From a virus, in IMG/VR virus record IMGVR_UViG_3300033146_000597, positions 1 through 24,715 of that record: a stretch of 24,715 nt of DNA. One strand, 5' to 3'. Position 1 is the stretch's first letter. Each line of letters begins with the position of its first letter. The position numbers and the translations under genes are program-made. Positions 9,045 through 18,044 of the stretch are shown here, piece by piece. The notes under the pieces were generated by a model that saw only the letters and a list, made by a program, of their open reading frames with translations, did not search any database and was not told the DNA's origin.

Positions 9045-10499
9045 CTATTGTACGTTTAATCTATAAATCATTGTGTTGTTAGGGTTCTTAATTACAGCCA
9101 TAAATTGACTCATTCTTGACTCTACCCAACCATCTTTCATTGTGGCTACATCTTTAACTACTTTATCACTCATTGGAGTGTAAGGGTCTCTCATACCTTT
9201 AAGTACACCGGTAATATCTTGTGCAGACTTAACATAATTAAGCTTGATGTTATCAGTTCCGCCAGTTTGGCCTAAGTCCATAATGTGATACTCATAACTT
9301 CTAACATAACCTTTAGCAGGGTGTCTCACAGGAGTTCTGTATTCATCATCTAACATAGGCTCCAATCTAAAGTCAATATAGAATCCAGCAGGGTGCATAT
9401 AACGTCTAAAGCTATTACCTAAACCTAAATTCTCTCTATCACCAAAGATATCCTTATTATCAACTCTTTCCCATCCTTGAGCTTTCTCTGAGATCGCGTT
9501 ATGAGCTTGTAATAGTCCATAAGAACCAGTACTAACTACATAATGTGTCTTATCTGTCTGGTTCTTACCAACTCTAAGCCTCATTATGTGGTCTGAAAAC
9601 TCATCAATATCAAAGTCATTATAATAGTTTAGATTAGCTCTTTCCATTTGTTGTACTAAACCAGGACCTTGTATTACATTCTCTCCTGAGTGTCTATCGA
9701 AATCGTCATAACCACCATTCTTGTTCATGTTATCTCTACCCCATAAGATAGTCTTATTCTTCAATTCTTTAAAGTGTAAGTCATTAACCCATGTATCATA
9801 ATGTTCCCATGTAGTTAATACATTGTTATTGTCATCTTTCCATGAAAATGCAACAGGTCTGTTAGCCATATCACCACCAGCTTCTCTTTCAGTTCTAGTA
9901 GAACTCCAGTTAAACGTGATAGCATAAGGACTAGTATAACTAGCTTTAGCACCTTTCATAGAACGTGTCATAGGTACAGAAGCACCATCTCTACTCCATA
10001 AAGTACCACTAGCTAATTCACTTGCAGGTATAAAGCTTTCAATAGGACCAAATACCTCACATGTATAAGAATAATTAGTACCCTCTTGTACAGGTCCTTC
10101 TATAATCTTAACTCTGTATCTGTCATTCATACCCACAATCTCATGCACTTCACTAAATAATGGGTCAGTAAATACCATATTAAACCTAGACTTATTGATA
10201 CCAACTCTATTCATATCATCAGCTCTATAAGAAACAAGTTTAGTATTACCTTTAACTTCACCATATATTCTGTAATTAATAGGGTCATCTGTTTCCATTA
10301 CCCCTACATTACCTCCTAATACAGTCTTTAAATAAGAATCTAAAGCCATACCTGTTGTATTTACTGAGTGTAAATAAGTCATAGTATCATCTCCCCATAC
10401 AGGGTCAATAGCTCTTATCTTTAATAAATTGTTTTTGTCTGTTAGACCATTCCACATTGGTTCTGGTCTAAACAAAATTCCGTTTGCATTAAAACTCAT
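9045..10499 (-). CDS. Probable major capsid protein
   Basis: A 484-residue protein placed directly after a scaffold-like gene and two genes after the portal, where tailed phages carry the major capsid protein. The composition is balanced, rich in Asn, Asp, Tyr and Trp, with alternating strands and helices and no signal peptide. It has a long N-terminal arm (MSFNANGILFRPEPMWNGL) and an extended segment near residues 200-260 that could be an E-loop or insertion. No sequence motif proves an HK97 fold, so the call rests on context, length and composition. The leader has an A-rich start region and no Shine-Dalgarno. It is transcribed with the scaffold gene 4 nt upstream. Confidence 0.7.
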   Translation of the reverse strand: MSFNANGILFRPEPMWNGLTDKNNLLKIRAIDPVWGDDTMTYLHSVNTTGMALDSYLKTVLGGNVGVMETDDPINYRIYGEVKGNTKLVSYRADDMNRVGINKSRFNMVFTDPLFSEVHEIVGMNDRYRVKIIEGPVQEGTNYSYTCEVFGPIESFIPASELASGTLWSRDGASVPMTRSMKGAKASYTSPYAITFNWSSTRTEREAGGDMANRPVAFSWKDDNNNVLTTWEHYDTWVNDLHFKELKNKTILWGRDNMNKNGGYDDFDRHSGENVIQGPGLVQQMERANLNYYNDFDIDEFSDHIMRLRVGKNQTDKTHYVVSTGSYGLLQAHNAISEKAQGWERVDNKDIFGDRENLGLGNSFRRYMHPAGFYIDFRLEPMLDDEYRTPVRHPAKGYVRSYEYHIMDLGQTGGTDNIKLNYVKSAQDITGVLKGMRDPYTPMSDKVVKDVATMKDGWVESRMSQFMAVIKNPNNTMIYRLNVQ

Positions 10500-10503
10500 A
10501 ATC

Positions 10504-11562
10504 TTAATTTAATTTTAATTTATTCATTATTAAACTCCTATTATTAGACTTATCTCCTTCCTTTTTGTAAGGAGACTTACTAAAAGCCTTCTCTATGGCT
10601 GCGATACCATTACTTCTCTTACTCTCAATTAATTTACTATCTGCTTTACTGCCTATTTTATTAGCTATAATAAGATAATTAATCTCAGCCAGCAGTCCAG
10701 GGTCTTCTTGTAATGCCTTCTCTAAATAAGAAATAGGTCTTTTATTTCCTCCTTGCTCTACAACTTCTACAGGTTCTAATACACTCTTTAGTACTTCTGT
10801 TTTAACTTTTTGATTAATTTTGTATCTATCAGATAATAAAGTATTCACAGTAGACTCAGTATTATTAACCCAATTATCATATTGTTGCTTTCTCTCATTA
10901 CTTAGTCTTATATTTTCTTCTTCTTCTCTTTTTATTCTAGCTTGACTAGTAACAAGTAATCTATCTATAGCGACATCCCCTTCTAACTTAATACTATCAG
11001 TATCCTCAGCAGATTCTATTCTTTTATTTACATACTCTTCACTATATCCATCAGACATTAGACTTTGCTTTATATACTTTTTATAAGTATCAGTGTCTAA
11101 TTTAGCAGTCTTAGCAGCCTCTAAATCTTTAACATTAAACAAATCTTGCTTAACTCTAGAAACATCCATACCTTTATTACCATACTTAATCAACTCCTGT
11201 ACTTCATTAGGGAGTCCTTCAAGATAGTTACTTATGACATCCTCATCTTTAGCATCAAATGCTTTAATAAGTTCATCAAAATTATCTACTTTACTATCCT
11301 TATCTAATACATTATTTTCTATCAGTAAGTCAGCAGTTAATTTAGCATAATTAACAGTATCATCTGCACCTTCTGGAATAACCTCTTCAGTAGGTAAATT
11401 ACTATTATCAACTTCTACAACTTCTCCATTAATTACAGGAGAAGCCTCAGTATCATCTATAACAGTATCTTTTATTATACTTGTATCTTCTTTGTTAGGT
11501 TCAGTAGTATCGGTAACTTTGTTATCGTCTTCACTAGAAACCATTAAATCTTTAATTTCCAT
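10504..11562 (-). CDS. Scaffold-like capsid assembly protein
   Basis: A 352-residue acidic protein. Residues 1-70 are Asp/Glu/Thr/Ser-rich and probably disordered. The middle and C-terminal parts are helical and coiled-coil-like (ARIKREEEENIRLSNERKQQYDNWVNN), and the last 40 residues are basic (KSPYKKEGDKSNNRSLIMNKLKLN). An acidic head, a coiled-coil body and a basic tail located between portal and capsid genes are the usual marks of a phage scaffolding protein, whose basic end binds the capsid subunit. It is the first gene after a host-type promoter at 11613-11620. No protease motif is seen. Confidence 0.65.
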   Translation of the reverse strand: MEIKDLMVSSEDDNKVTDTTEPNKEDTSIIKDTVIDDTEASPVINGEVVEVDNSNLPTEEVIPEGADDTVNYAKLTADLLIENNVLDKDSKVDNFDELIKAFDAKDEDVISNYLEGLPNEVQELIKYGNKGMDVSRVKQDLFNVKDLEAAKTAKLDTDTYKKYIKQSLMSDGYSEEYVNKRIESAEDTDSIKLEGDVAIDRLLVTSQARIKREEEENIRLSNERKQQYDNWVNNTESTVNTLLSDRYKINQKVKTEVLKSVLEPVEVVEQGGNKRPISYLEKALQEDPGLLAEINYLIIANKIGSKADSKLIESKRSNGIAAIEKAFSKSPYKKEGDKSNNRSLIMNKLKLN

Positions 11563-11604
11563 AAATTAAATATATCGTTTATTTTGAACTCGTTTTTATT
11601 CCTT

Positions 11605-11625
11605 TATTATTACAAAGGTAAAAAT
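11605..11625 (-). promoter_or_regulatory. Putative Bacteroidota-type promoter for the capsid operon
   Basis: On the minus strand the octamer TACCTTTG (11620 to 11613) matches the Bacteroidota minus-7 consensus TAnnTTTG. Its predicted start near 11605 leaves a leader of about 43 nt before the scaffold ATG at 11562. No clear TTG minus-33 element lies at the usual distance, so strength is uncertain. Confidence 0.5.
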
Positions 11626-11634
11626 TTAACATCG

Positions 11635-11663
11635 TTTAAAAACCATAAAAAACCGTTTTTAAA
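11635..11663 (-). terminator. Hairpin at the end of the portal gene (weak terminator or attenuator)
   Basis: TTTAAAAAC at 11635-11643 and GTTTTTAAA at 11655-11663 form a perfect 9-bp stem that includes the portal stop codon. The sequence after it on the minus strand is T-rich but interrupted, so termination would be partial. It lies just before the promoter for the scaffold gene and marks an operon boundary. Confidence 0.45.
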
Positions 11664-14070
11664 GCTTTTTTTGAGCAGGTTTCGATGAATTTTGAGACTT
11701 TTGTCGAGCGACAATTTCTTTTTCTTTTAACCTCAATTCTTCTTCTTTCAATCTAATATCCTCTTCATCTTTAAACTGCTTCATATTCAGTTCTCTATTC
11801 TTAACCTCATTTGACATCTTTTCTTTTTCAATTTCTATATTATCTTTAATACCATTAGAGTTGTCATCTCTAAAGTTACTTCTTTCATCTGTATAATCTT
11901 TAGCATCCAGTTCAATAGTCTTAATGTCTAATCTACTTTTAGCCCTTATAGATTCTAATTGTAACTCAAGTTCACCTTTAAGTTTTATTTTATCCATCTC
12001 TAATTTAGTAGTAGCCTCTATCTTAGCAACATCGGCTTCATTTTGACTCTTAGCTGCATCCTTAGCTTTCCTTTCTTTCTCATCTTCAAGTTTCTGTGCT
12101 TCAACTATCAACTCAAAACTATTATTAGTTTTAAATATCTTTATAAGCTCAGAATAAGTAATCTGTCCATTAGGTAATCCCTGTACTACTGCATTCTCTA
12201 ATATACCTACAAGCTTCTTAAACTTCCTTGTATTAACAGGAAATAAATCTATCTGTGCATTACTAAAGTCCTCATTAGTGCCTTCAAATACTGAGTAAGA
12301 GTAATCATCTAATATAGCTTGAAATGCTACACCACTCTTAAGTAATTGTCTACCTGTATTAAGTAACAAGTAATTCAAATCTAACATTATCTGCTCATAT
12401 CTATCGAACCAATACTCTGTAATATGCGAACTACTTACTCTACTCCTCTCAACATTACCAACTAACTCTCTCGTCGAAATAGAACCTAATCTTTGTGGTG
12501 TTATACCCGTAATCTTAGAAATCTGTTCCTCAGCCTTAGCTATCATATCTAGTATATGCACAATACTACTACCAACTTCCATATCTAATGGTTTAGAAGA
12601 CGTATTATACATACCAGCCAATTTACTTTGTGCTATACCTTTATTACCAGCTTTAAAACTATCTTTAACTCTTACACCATGTTGTTTCATATACCTCATA
12701 ACTTTAGGTACATCCCAACCATCAGGTATATTATGTAAATCTAATTCTATTATCTTACCAAAGTTCTTACTTAATATATCTTCAGCTCTAGCAAACAACA
12801 AGTTAATTAAATACACATAAGGAGATATTAAAGATACCATCGAACGTGATTTGTTATTTACAACATTAAAGTAGCCTCCTACATATCCAGAGTAACTCTC
12901 AAATGGATTATCTGGAGATATTACTCTAGGTTCTTTAACACCTTCACCAACAATAAGTTCACCACCAATTAAAGTGGCTTTATACCATTCAGCAACATAT
13001 CTAACAGTAAGCTCCTCACCTTCATCCTTATTTACAGTATAGTATTCACTTACATAATCATACTTAACTTCAGCATCCTCATCATAATACTTTCTTTTAT
13101 ATATCTTTCTAAATCCTTTCCAAGAGACATCTACAACTCTTATATTACCTTCCGAATCAGTTAAGCTAGTATTACCTACACTTTTACCTACCTTAAGAAA
13201 TTGATATGCATTGTCTCCTTCAAAGGCTTGGTGATATAGATTATATTCTGCCGCAGAAAGCTTACCACTTCCTGTTGCAGATGTTAATGTATTTTGTAAT
13301 ATATCACTAAATACAGATTTAGTTTTTATATACTCACCATATTCATCTATAATTTTACCTCTAGGTAAATATCTAACTTCAGCTACTATCTCAGCATCCT
13401 TTACATTATTACTGTTACCTGACCTTACTGTATAAGTATTCAAAGGATTACATCTTCTTACAAAAATATTGTCATTTCTAACCCCCACATAAAATATAGC
13501 TTGCCCTAATATAAGAGCTTCCCTCATACCTTCAGTTTTCAGTCTAGGAATATCATTAGTCTTCTTTATAATATTAAGTAACTTATTAGCACTTTTCTCT
13601 AAAGTTGACATAAACCTATCTGGCTGTAACGCTCTCATACTTTCTCTTAATTTCTCTTTATCTTTTATCTTACCACTAAGTGCATCTTGTAGTAACTCGA
13701 CAGTCTTCTGTCTTCTTTCTTCTGATTTAATAGACAGAGAATTTACATCAGTAACTGCTACACCGTATTCTTCATTTCGTTCTAAATACTCACCATGTAA
13801 TAAGTCAATCTTATCTCTTATTACTGCAAAGTTCTTAAAACTAGGAGTATAATTAGCATTAAATACTTTCATAGTATCAAAATGCTTCTTAAGTTCCTTA
13901 ACGTCTACAATACCATCATATAAATTGAGATTAGTTTGTTTTTCTTCATTTGTTAAAGAAATATTATTAACCTCACTTAATGCCATTGATACAGCTGCTA
14001 ATGTACAGTCTTTAAACCATTTCTTAGTCTTATCCTTAGATGAGACTTTCTGAATAGGTAATTTTTCCAT
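11659..14070 (-). CDS. Portal protein
   Basis: An 803-residue protein between TerL and the scaffold gene. The N-terminal 150 residues are charged and helical. The central part has the helix-strand pattern and 'arm' segments expected of portals (NPFESYSGYVGGYFNVVNNKSRSMVSL; ITGITPQRLGSIS). From about residue 655 to the end there is a long coiled coil, very rich in Lys and Glu, broken by DDNSNGIKDNIEIE at 735-748, which looks like a D-x-N-x-N-G-x-x-D calcium-binding loop. Portals of crAss-like and related Bacteroidota phages are of this size and have such tails, to my knowledge. It forms the dodecameric DNA gate at the capsid vertex. It follows TerL by 18 nt. The call rests on size, order and the absence of other candidates. 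Confidence 0.75.
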   Translation of the reverse strand: MEKLPIQKVSSKDKTKKWFKDCTLAAVSMALSEVNNISLTNEEKQTNLNLYDGIVDVKELKKHFDTMKVFNANYTPSFKNFAVIRDKIDLLHGEYLERNEEYGVAVTDVNSLSIKSEERRQKTVELLQDALSGKIKDKEKLRESMRALQPDRFMSTLEKSANKLLNIIKKTNDIPRLKTEGMREALILGQAIFYVGVRNDNIFVRRCNPLNTYTVRSGNSNNVKDAEIVAEVRYLPRGKIIDEYGEYIKTKSVFSDILQNTLTSATGSGKLSAAEYNLYHQAFEGDNAYQFLKVGKSVGNTSLTDSEGNIRVVDVSWKGFRKIYKRKYYDEDAEVKYDYVSEYYTVNKDEGEELTVRYVAEWYKATLIGGELIVGEGVKEPRVISPDNPFESYSGYVGGYFNVVNNKSRSMVSLISPYVYLINLLFARAEDILSKNFGKIIELDLHNIPDGWDVPKVMRYMKQHGVRVKDSFKAGNKGIAQSKLAGMYNTSSKPLDMEVGSSIVHILDMIAKAEEQISKITGITPQRLGSISTRELVGNVERSRVSSSHITEYWFDRYEQIMLDLNYLLLNTGRQLLKSGVAFQAILDDYSYSVFEGTNEDFSNAQIDLFPVNTRKFKKLVGILENAVVQGLPNGQITYSELIKIFKTNNSFELIVEAQKLEDEKERKAKDAAKSQNEADVAKIEATTKLEMDKIKLKGELELQLESIRAKSRLDIKTIELDAKDYTDERSNFRDDNSNGIKDNIEIEKEKMSNEVKNRELNMKQFKDEEDIRLKEEELRLKEKEIVARQKSQNSSKPAQKKL

Positions 14071-14088
14071 ATTTACAAAAGTAATTTA

Positions 14089-16182
14089 TTATACCCTCAA
14101 AATCAAGTCATCAATGTTTAATTTAGGGCTACCCTCACCTATAGAGTCATCCCAAAACGAATCTTTAGCTGGGTCATACACTTCATCTTCTTTATAATTC
14201 TCCATACCTACTATTCCTTTCTTGGCTTCATATAAAATCATTAACATACCTAAAGCACTTACTCTATCGTAGTTATTACTAGAATCCCAAGCACTCAACT
14301 CTTGTAGTAATGCAACAGAGTTTATAACATTAACATATTGAACTAACTCATCCTTAAATATCTTATCTAATAGCCATATCTTAATTAATCCTCTAGCATA
14401 CTTATTTATATTAGTAGTTCCAGGAGTACCATACTCTCTATCATTAGATACTTTAGACATTTTCTTTATTATTTCAGGGGCAGGTTCTAACAATCCAAGC
14501 TTACCTTTCTTCTCAAAGTACCATTTCAACCCTAGTAAGTTATTTTCAAAGTTAACAGTTGCATTATAATACATAGTTAAATACAATACTTGTTCATAAT
14601 ACTCAGCCGCTGTCTTAGGTCTACCTGTATATTCGGCAACAAGCATCCCTGTAACAACATTCATTACAAAGCAACTACCTAAACTCATAGTTTCACTACT
14701 ATCCTGGTCATAAGGGTCAACTCCTACTATATATAATCCTTGAGGTACTTCACCGTCAACCTTAGCAGGTACATCCCATATCTCTATAGCACCCTCATTA
14801 TTACCACCTTTTGCATGTGGAAAATTCCTAACTAATGGAGCAGTTAAATCATCTTCAAATACTATAGCTTTATTCCTTATCTTCATAAGACCAACTCTAC
14901 TAAAGTCAACCTCATTAGATAATGTAAGCAAATCAGCTAACCTATCATCTAATTTACGTACCGGAAAATCATTACCATCTACACGTAATAAAGCATCCTC
15001 AGGTCTAAGAGGTCTCTCTGACCTCCTTTGTAAGATAGCTGTAGCATCAGTACCTAACACTTCCATATTCTCTAGCTTATTGAACTCTACCTCGTAAGCT
15101 CCAAGTACCTCAGTGTTACCATCCTTATCCATGAATGCATTAATATTAGAATAGGAAGGAGCAAAGAATCCAGTCTTCTGATTTTCTCTTCTCTTCTTAC
15201 TCCATATATTATCTATAGAATGTATATTATATGCAGCTGGCTTAAAGAAAAATTCATTTAATGTCTTATATGATACCATCTTAGAACCACCAGTACCAAA
15301 TGCAACCATTAATCCATATGTTACACCATCCTGCTCAACACTCTCACGTGCTATTTGCCATGCTTTAAGTAATCCAGGGAACTCACCAGCCTCCTCATAC
15401 AATATAAGCTTACCTCTAACCCCCCTAGCCTTATCTGGTTTATTATTAAGTGACTTACCTATAATCTCACTTTTAAAGCCAACTTCTATCTTATTAGAGT
15501 AATGAGAAGCTCTCAAATGTAATAACGTATTATGTCTTTGGGAGTGCTTAAAAAAACCTGTATGTTGATTTATAAAGTTACCTATATCTTGTGCTTTATT
15601 CAATATACCATCCTTAACTAAATAAGTCTCCTCAGCTGCAAATACAAAGCTACTACTCTTAGGAATCAAATGAAAATTCCTCCTTAGCATACTAGCTCCC
15701 TTAAATGAATACCCTTTACCTCTACTCTTCAATACACTAGCATGCTTACCTAACTTCTCAGCTTCTTCTAAATAGTGAAAGTAATAATAGTCATAGTCCC
15801 ATATATCAGGAAACCATTCTTCTCTAGTACCTTTAACTTGCATACCCATTCTTACCTTTTCTTTATCTTCCTCTTTGTACTTTACTTTCATTATTCTACT
15901 AAAGTTAAGATAAAAGTAATAATACCCAGGTATCCAATCACTACCTATACTGTAACCTTCTATACTTCTCCTAGTCTGCTCTACCCAATACTTATAATAA
16001 GGACTATCAGGATAAGGACTATATGGGTGTTTAGTGTAGTACCCATACTCATCAAAATGTGCAGCTTCCTCTCTAAACTTATCTACATTAGCAAGCTTAT
16101 GCCCAAAATTACACCCAACTTCTACATCAGCTCCTACATCTCTATTGTATGGACTAACTAAACTCAAGTTCTTTTCTAACAT
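14089..16182 (-). CDS. terL: Terminase large subunit (packaging ATPase and nuclease)
   Basis: A 697-residue motor that packs DNA into the procapsid through the portal and cuts concatemers. The ATPase domain shows a Walker A-like LKSRGKGYS at 151-159, a Walker B LILYEE at 259-264, and a coupling motif AFGTGGS at 294-300. The nuclease domain shows acidic residues in VGVDPYDQD (D489), NFENN (E546) and NYDRVSALGM (D639), as in RNase H-fold terminase nucleases. Length is normal for Bacteroidota phages, and the SRGKGYS form of Walker A is seen in crAss-like terminases as far as I know. The first ATG overlaps the preceding gene by 29 nt. The next Met is far inside, so this start is likely. Confidence 0.95.
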   Translation of the reverse strand: MLEKNLSLVSPYNRDVGADVEVGCNFGHKLANVDKFREEAAHFDEYGYYTKHPYSPYPDSPYYKYWVEQTRRSIEGYSIGSDWIPGYYYFYLNFSRIMKVKYKEEDKEKVRMGMQVKGTREEWFPDIWDYDYYYFHYLEEAEKLGKHASVLKSRGKGYSFKGASMLRRNFHLIPKSSSFVFAAEETYLVKDGILNKAQDIGNFINQHTGFFKHSQRHNTLLHLRASHYSNKIEVGFKSEIIGKSLNNKPDKARGVRGKLILYEEAGEFPGLLKAWQIARESVEQDGVTYGLMVAFGTGGSKMVSYKTLNEFFFKPAAYNIHSIDNIWSKKRRENQKTGFFAPSYSNINAFMDKDGNTEVLGAYEVEFNKLENMEVLGTDATAILQRRSERPLRPEDALLRVDGNDFPVRKLDDRLADLLTLSNEVDFSRVGLMKIRNKAIVFEDDLTAPLVRNFPHAKGGNNEGAIEIWDVPAKVDGEVPQGLYIVGVDPYDQDSSETMSLGSCFVMNVVTGMLVAEYTGRPKTAAEYYEQVLYLTMYYNATVNFENNLLGLKWYFEKKGKLGLLEPAPEIIKKMSKVSNDREYGTPGTTNINKYARGLIKIWLLDKIFKDELVQYVNVINSVALLQELSAWDSSNNYDRVSALGMLMILYEAKKGIVGMENYKEDEVYDPAKDSFWDDSIGEGSPKLNIDDLILRV

Positions 16183-16708
16183 CCCCTCTTAATTTATTCT
16201 CACTTAAATTACTTTCTTCATCTACCATATCTATAGCCCCTTTCAAACTCTTCAGTAATTCAGTTTGCTTACTTAATATATCACTATACTGTTTAGGATT
16301 ATGTATCAGTTTGCCATTCAAGTCTCTCTCATCTAAATCTACCGCAGTAAGGAAATTACGTAATTTGCCTATATTGTTTATTATATCCCTAAGAAACTCC
16401 TTAGTATGAGACTTATCTAATGTAATCATAGAGTTGACTGCATTATTTATTACTTTATCATCTCTATAATCAACAGAATAACCAAACACTAAATCAGCTA
16501 CTACTTTAACTCTTTCATTCTTATGATATTCCCTAAAACTGTTATCAGGGTTCATACTAGTTATAAAATACACAAATGATATTTCTTTTATAGCCATCTC
16601 TTTATTCTCAGACTCATCTCTATCCCAAATTTGAAAGAAAGCATCTACTCCTAGTAGCTTATCATCAAATTCAATCTTACCTTTACTATTTACTTTAATT
16701 AATCTCAT
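16154..16708 (-). CDS. Unknown protein upstream of TerL (small terminase position)
   Basis: A 184-residue helical, charged protein. Features seen: an N-terminal beta section (MRLIKVNSKGKIEFDDKLL), an acidic helical core and a basic C-terminus ending NKLRGDVRKELEFS. No helix-turn-helix is obvious and no family is recognised. It lies immediately upstream of TerL, overlaps it by 29 nt, and its start overlaps the GIY-YIG gene by 4 nt. The position is where a small terminase subunit often sits, but the sequence does not show one. Its stop is TAG. Confidence 0.75.
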   Translation of the reverse strand: MRLIKVNSKGKIEFDDKLLGVDAFFQIWDRDESENKEMAIKEISFVYFITSMNPDNSFREYHKNERVKVVADLVFGYSVDYRDDKVINNAVNSMITLDKSHTKEFLRDIINNIGKLRNFLTAVDLDERDLNGKLIHNPKQYSDILSKQTELLKSLKGAIDMVDEESNLSENKLRGDVRKELEFS

Positions 16709-17160
16709 TTAAACCTTGTTTTATAGTATTTAGAATTATTTTTATTTAACATCTTAAATCCATTACTCCTCAGATACGTTATCCACTCTTGTTCATACAT
16801 GTAAACATCTGAAGTTTGTACTTTATTTAACTCAACTATAGTTAATTTACCGTTACTATCTATTATCTGTCCCATCCATAAATATTTAGAGTTCCAATCT
16901 TTCTTACCTAATCCCATAGCCTTAATTTGGTTAAGGTGGTTCTTAAATCTCTTCTCTATAGTCTGGGAAGTCTTACCTACATACAAAGTAGTGGGGGCAT
17001 CATTACCAGCAACAGCTCTAAATATTAAATATATGGTTTGCTTACTCTCTAAGTATTTAAAATTCTTTAACCTGTTCATATCTTTTTGATATACATTATT
17101 AGTTATAAGATTAATTTTACTTTTTATAAGAGGGTAAGCATTACCTAACTCTTTTTCCAT
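16705..17160 (-). CDS. GIY-YIG family endonuclease
   Basis: A 151-residue single-domain nuclease. The GIY equivalent is IYLI at 43-46, the YIG equivalent is LYVGKT at 59-64, then R71 and H75 (RFKNHL), the metal-binding glutamate in YEQEW (about E125) and N139/N141 in LNKNN. These are all the catalytic positions of the family, so it should be active. GIY-YIG enzymes cut DNA and are often free-standing homing endonucleases in phages. It sits inside the packaging operon with overlaps of 16 nt and 4 nt to its neighbours. The next gene upstream carries NUMOD-like repeats, which are often fused to such nucleases. A homing or mobile origin is likely; a packaging or repair role cannot be excluded. 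Confidence 0.88.
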   Translation of the reverse strand: MEKELGNAYPLIKSKINLITNNVYQKDMNRLKNFKYLESKQTIYLIFRAVAGNDAPTTLYVGKTSQTIEKRFKNHLNQIKAMGLGKKDWNSKYLWMGQIIDSNGKLTIVELNKVQTSDVYMYEQEWITYLRSNGFKMLNKNNSKYYKTRFK

Positions 17161-18044
17161 TTAAACCCGTACATAGAATTGTCGGTATCTAATTTTTTAA
17201 TTATATTACTTGGATTTGGTTTATTATAATCACCTATTATCTTTATAAACTCGACACACTCATTAACATCTCCATAATCTTTATGTAATATCTCACCTGT
17301 ATCTTTACTTATTATATCTATTTTATATGTATGCTTTATATTATCCCTAGAGTTCCTAAATATACCTAAAACATTATAGTCATCTTCTTTTACCCATATA
17401 TAACTACCAACCTTCATGGATACTTGAGAAGTTTTCTTACTCCCATTATATATAATAGATTTTAATATCTTAGTACTCTCATTCCCATAAAGTTCTTCTA
17501 ATTCTTCATAACTTTCTAATGTTTTAACTATATCTCCACTACTACTACACATAAGTAATTTCCCGGAATAGCTCAACTCTAATATTAAGTTACTCTTCTC
17601 ATCATCAGTCAGATAATGATAAAAATAGACAGTAGCCTGTATCTTACCTTTAACAAATTCCTTATTTAACCAATATTCTTCTCCAGTTATGTCATTATAA
17701 AATATATATCCTTTATTCTTAGTCCATTTCAATAAAGACCACCCACTTAAATAAATTAAAGTATTAATAGACTTGTAATAATTAAAATCTATCATGTTAT
17801 TCATCTTACCTTCAGTAGCTCTCCTTAATACATTATGATTAAAAGAAAAACTACCTAAATAAGGTAGTTTAATTCTCTTAACATATGTATCGTCATTTAA
17901 TTTATTACCATTAGATAAAGCTCTATGTACATTATTAAAGTAATCAGATATTATACTACGTATCTTAGTCTTACGTATCTTAGGGTATTTAATAATTAAA
18001 TCATCTAATACTTTATTAATTAAATATATATCTGTCCTTTCCAT
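17145..18044 (-). CDS. HU/IHF-like domain fused to NUMOD-like DNA-binding repeats
   Basis: A 299-residue basic protein. Residues 1-75 resemble an HU/IHF fold: two helices (IYLINKVLDDLI; SIISDYFNNVHRALSNG) followed by VKRIKLPYLGSFSF, comparable to the conserved LPGFGTF strand of HU. The part after about residue 185 contains two repeats, each with a hydrophobic strand, 'SSSGDIVKTLESYEELEELYG' or 'SKDTGEILHKDYGDVNE', and a terminal YIW or FKWK, which is the layout of NUMOD1-type modules of homing endonucleases. It is coupled by a 1-nt overlap to the nuclease gene upstream and by 16 nt to the GIY-YIG gene. Together they could be a split homing system or a phage DNA-bending factor. Both domain calls are from pattern only. 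Confidence 0.55.
   Translation of the reverse strand: MERTDIYLINKVLDDLIIKYPKIRKTKIRSIISDYFNNVHRALSNGNKLNDDTYVKRIKLPYLGSFSFNHNVLRRATEGKMNNMIDFNYYKSINTLIYLSGWSLLKWTKNKGYIFYNDITGEEYWLNKEFVKGKIQATVYFYHYLTDDEKSNLILELSYSGKLLMCSSSGDIVKTLESYEELEELYGNESTKILKSIIYNGSKKTSQVSMKVGSYIWVKEDDYNVLGIFRNSRDNIKHTYKIDIISKDTGEILHKDYGDVNECVEFIKIIGDYNKPNPSNIIKKLDTDNSMYGFKWKKS

Noticed and set aside
15775-16161. 128-codon plus-strand frame antisense to TerL
   Set aside because: The TerL motifs on the minus strand are unambiguous, and this frame has an Ile/Tyr/Thr/Pro-rich antisense composition.
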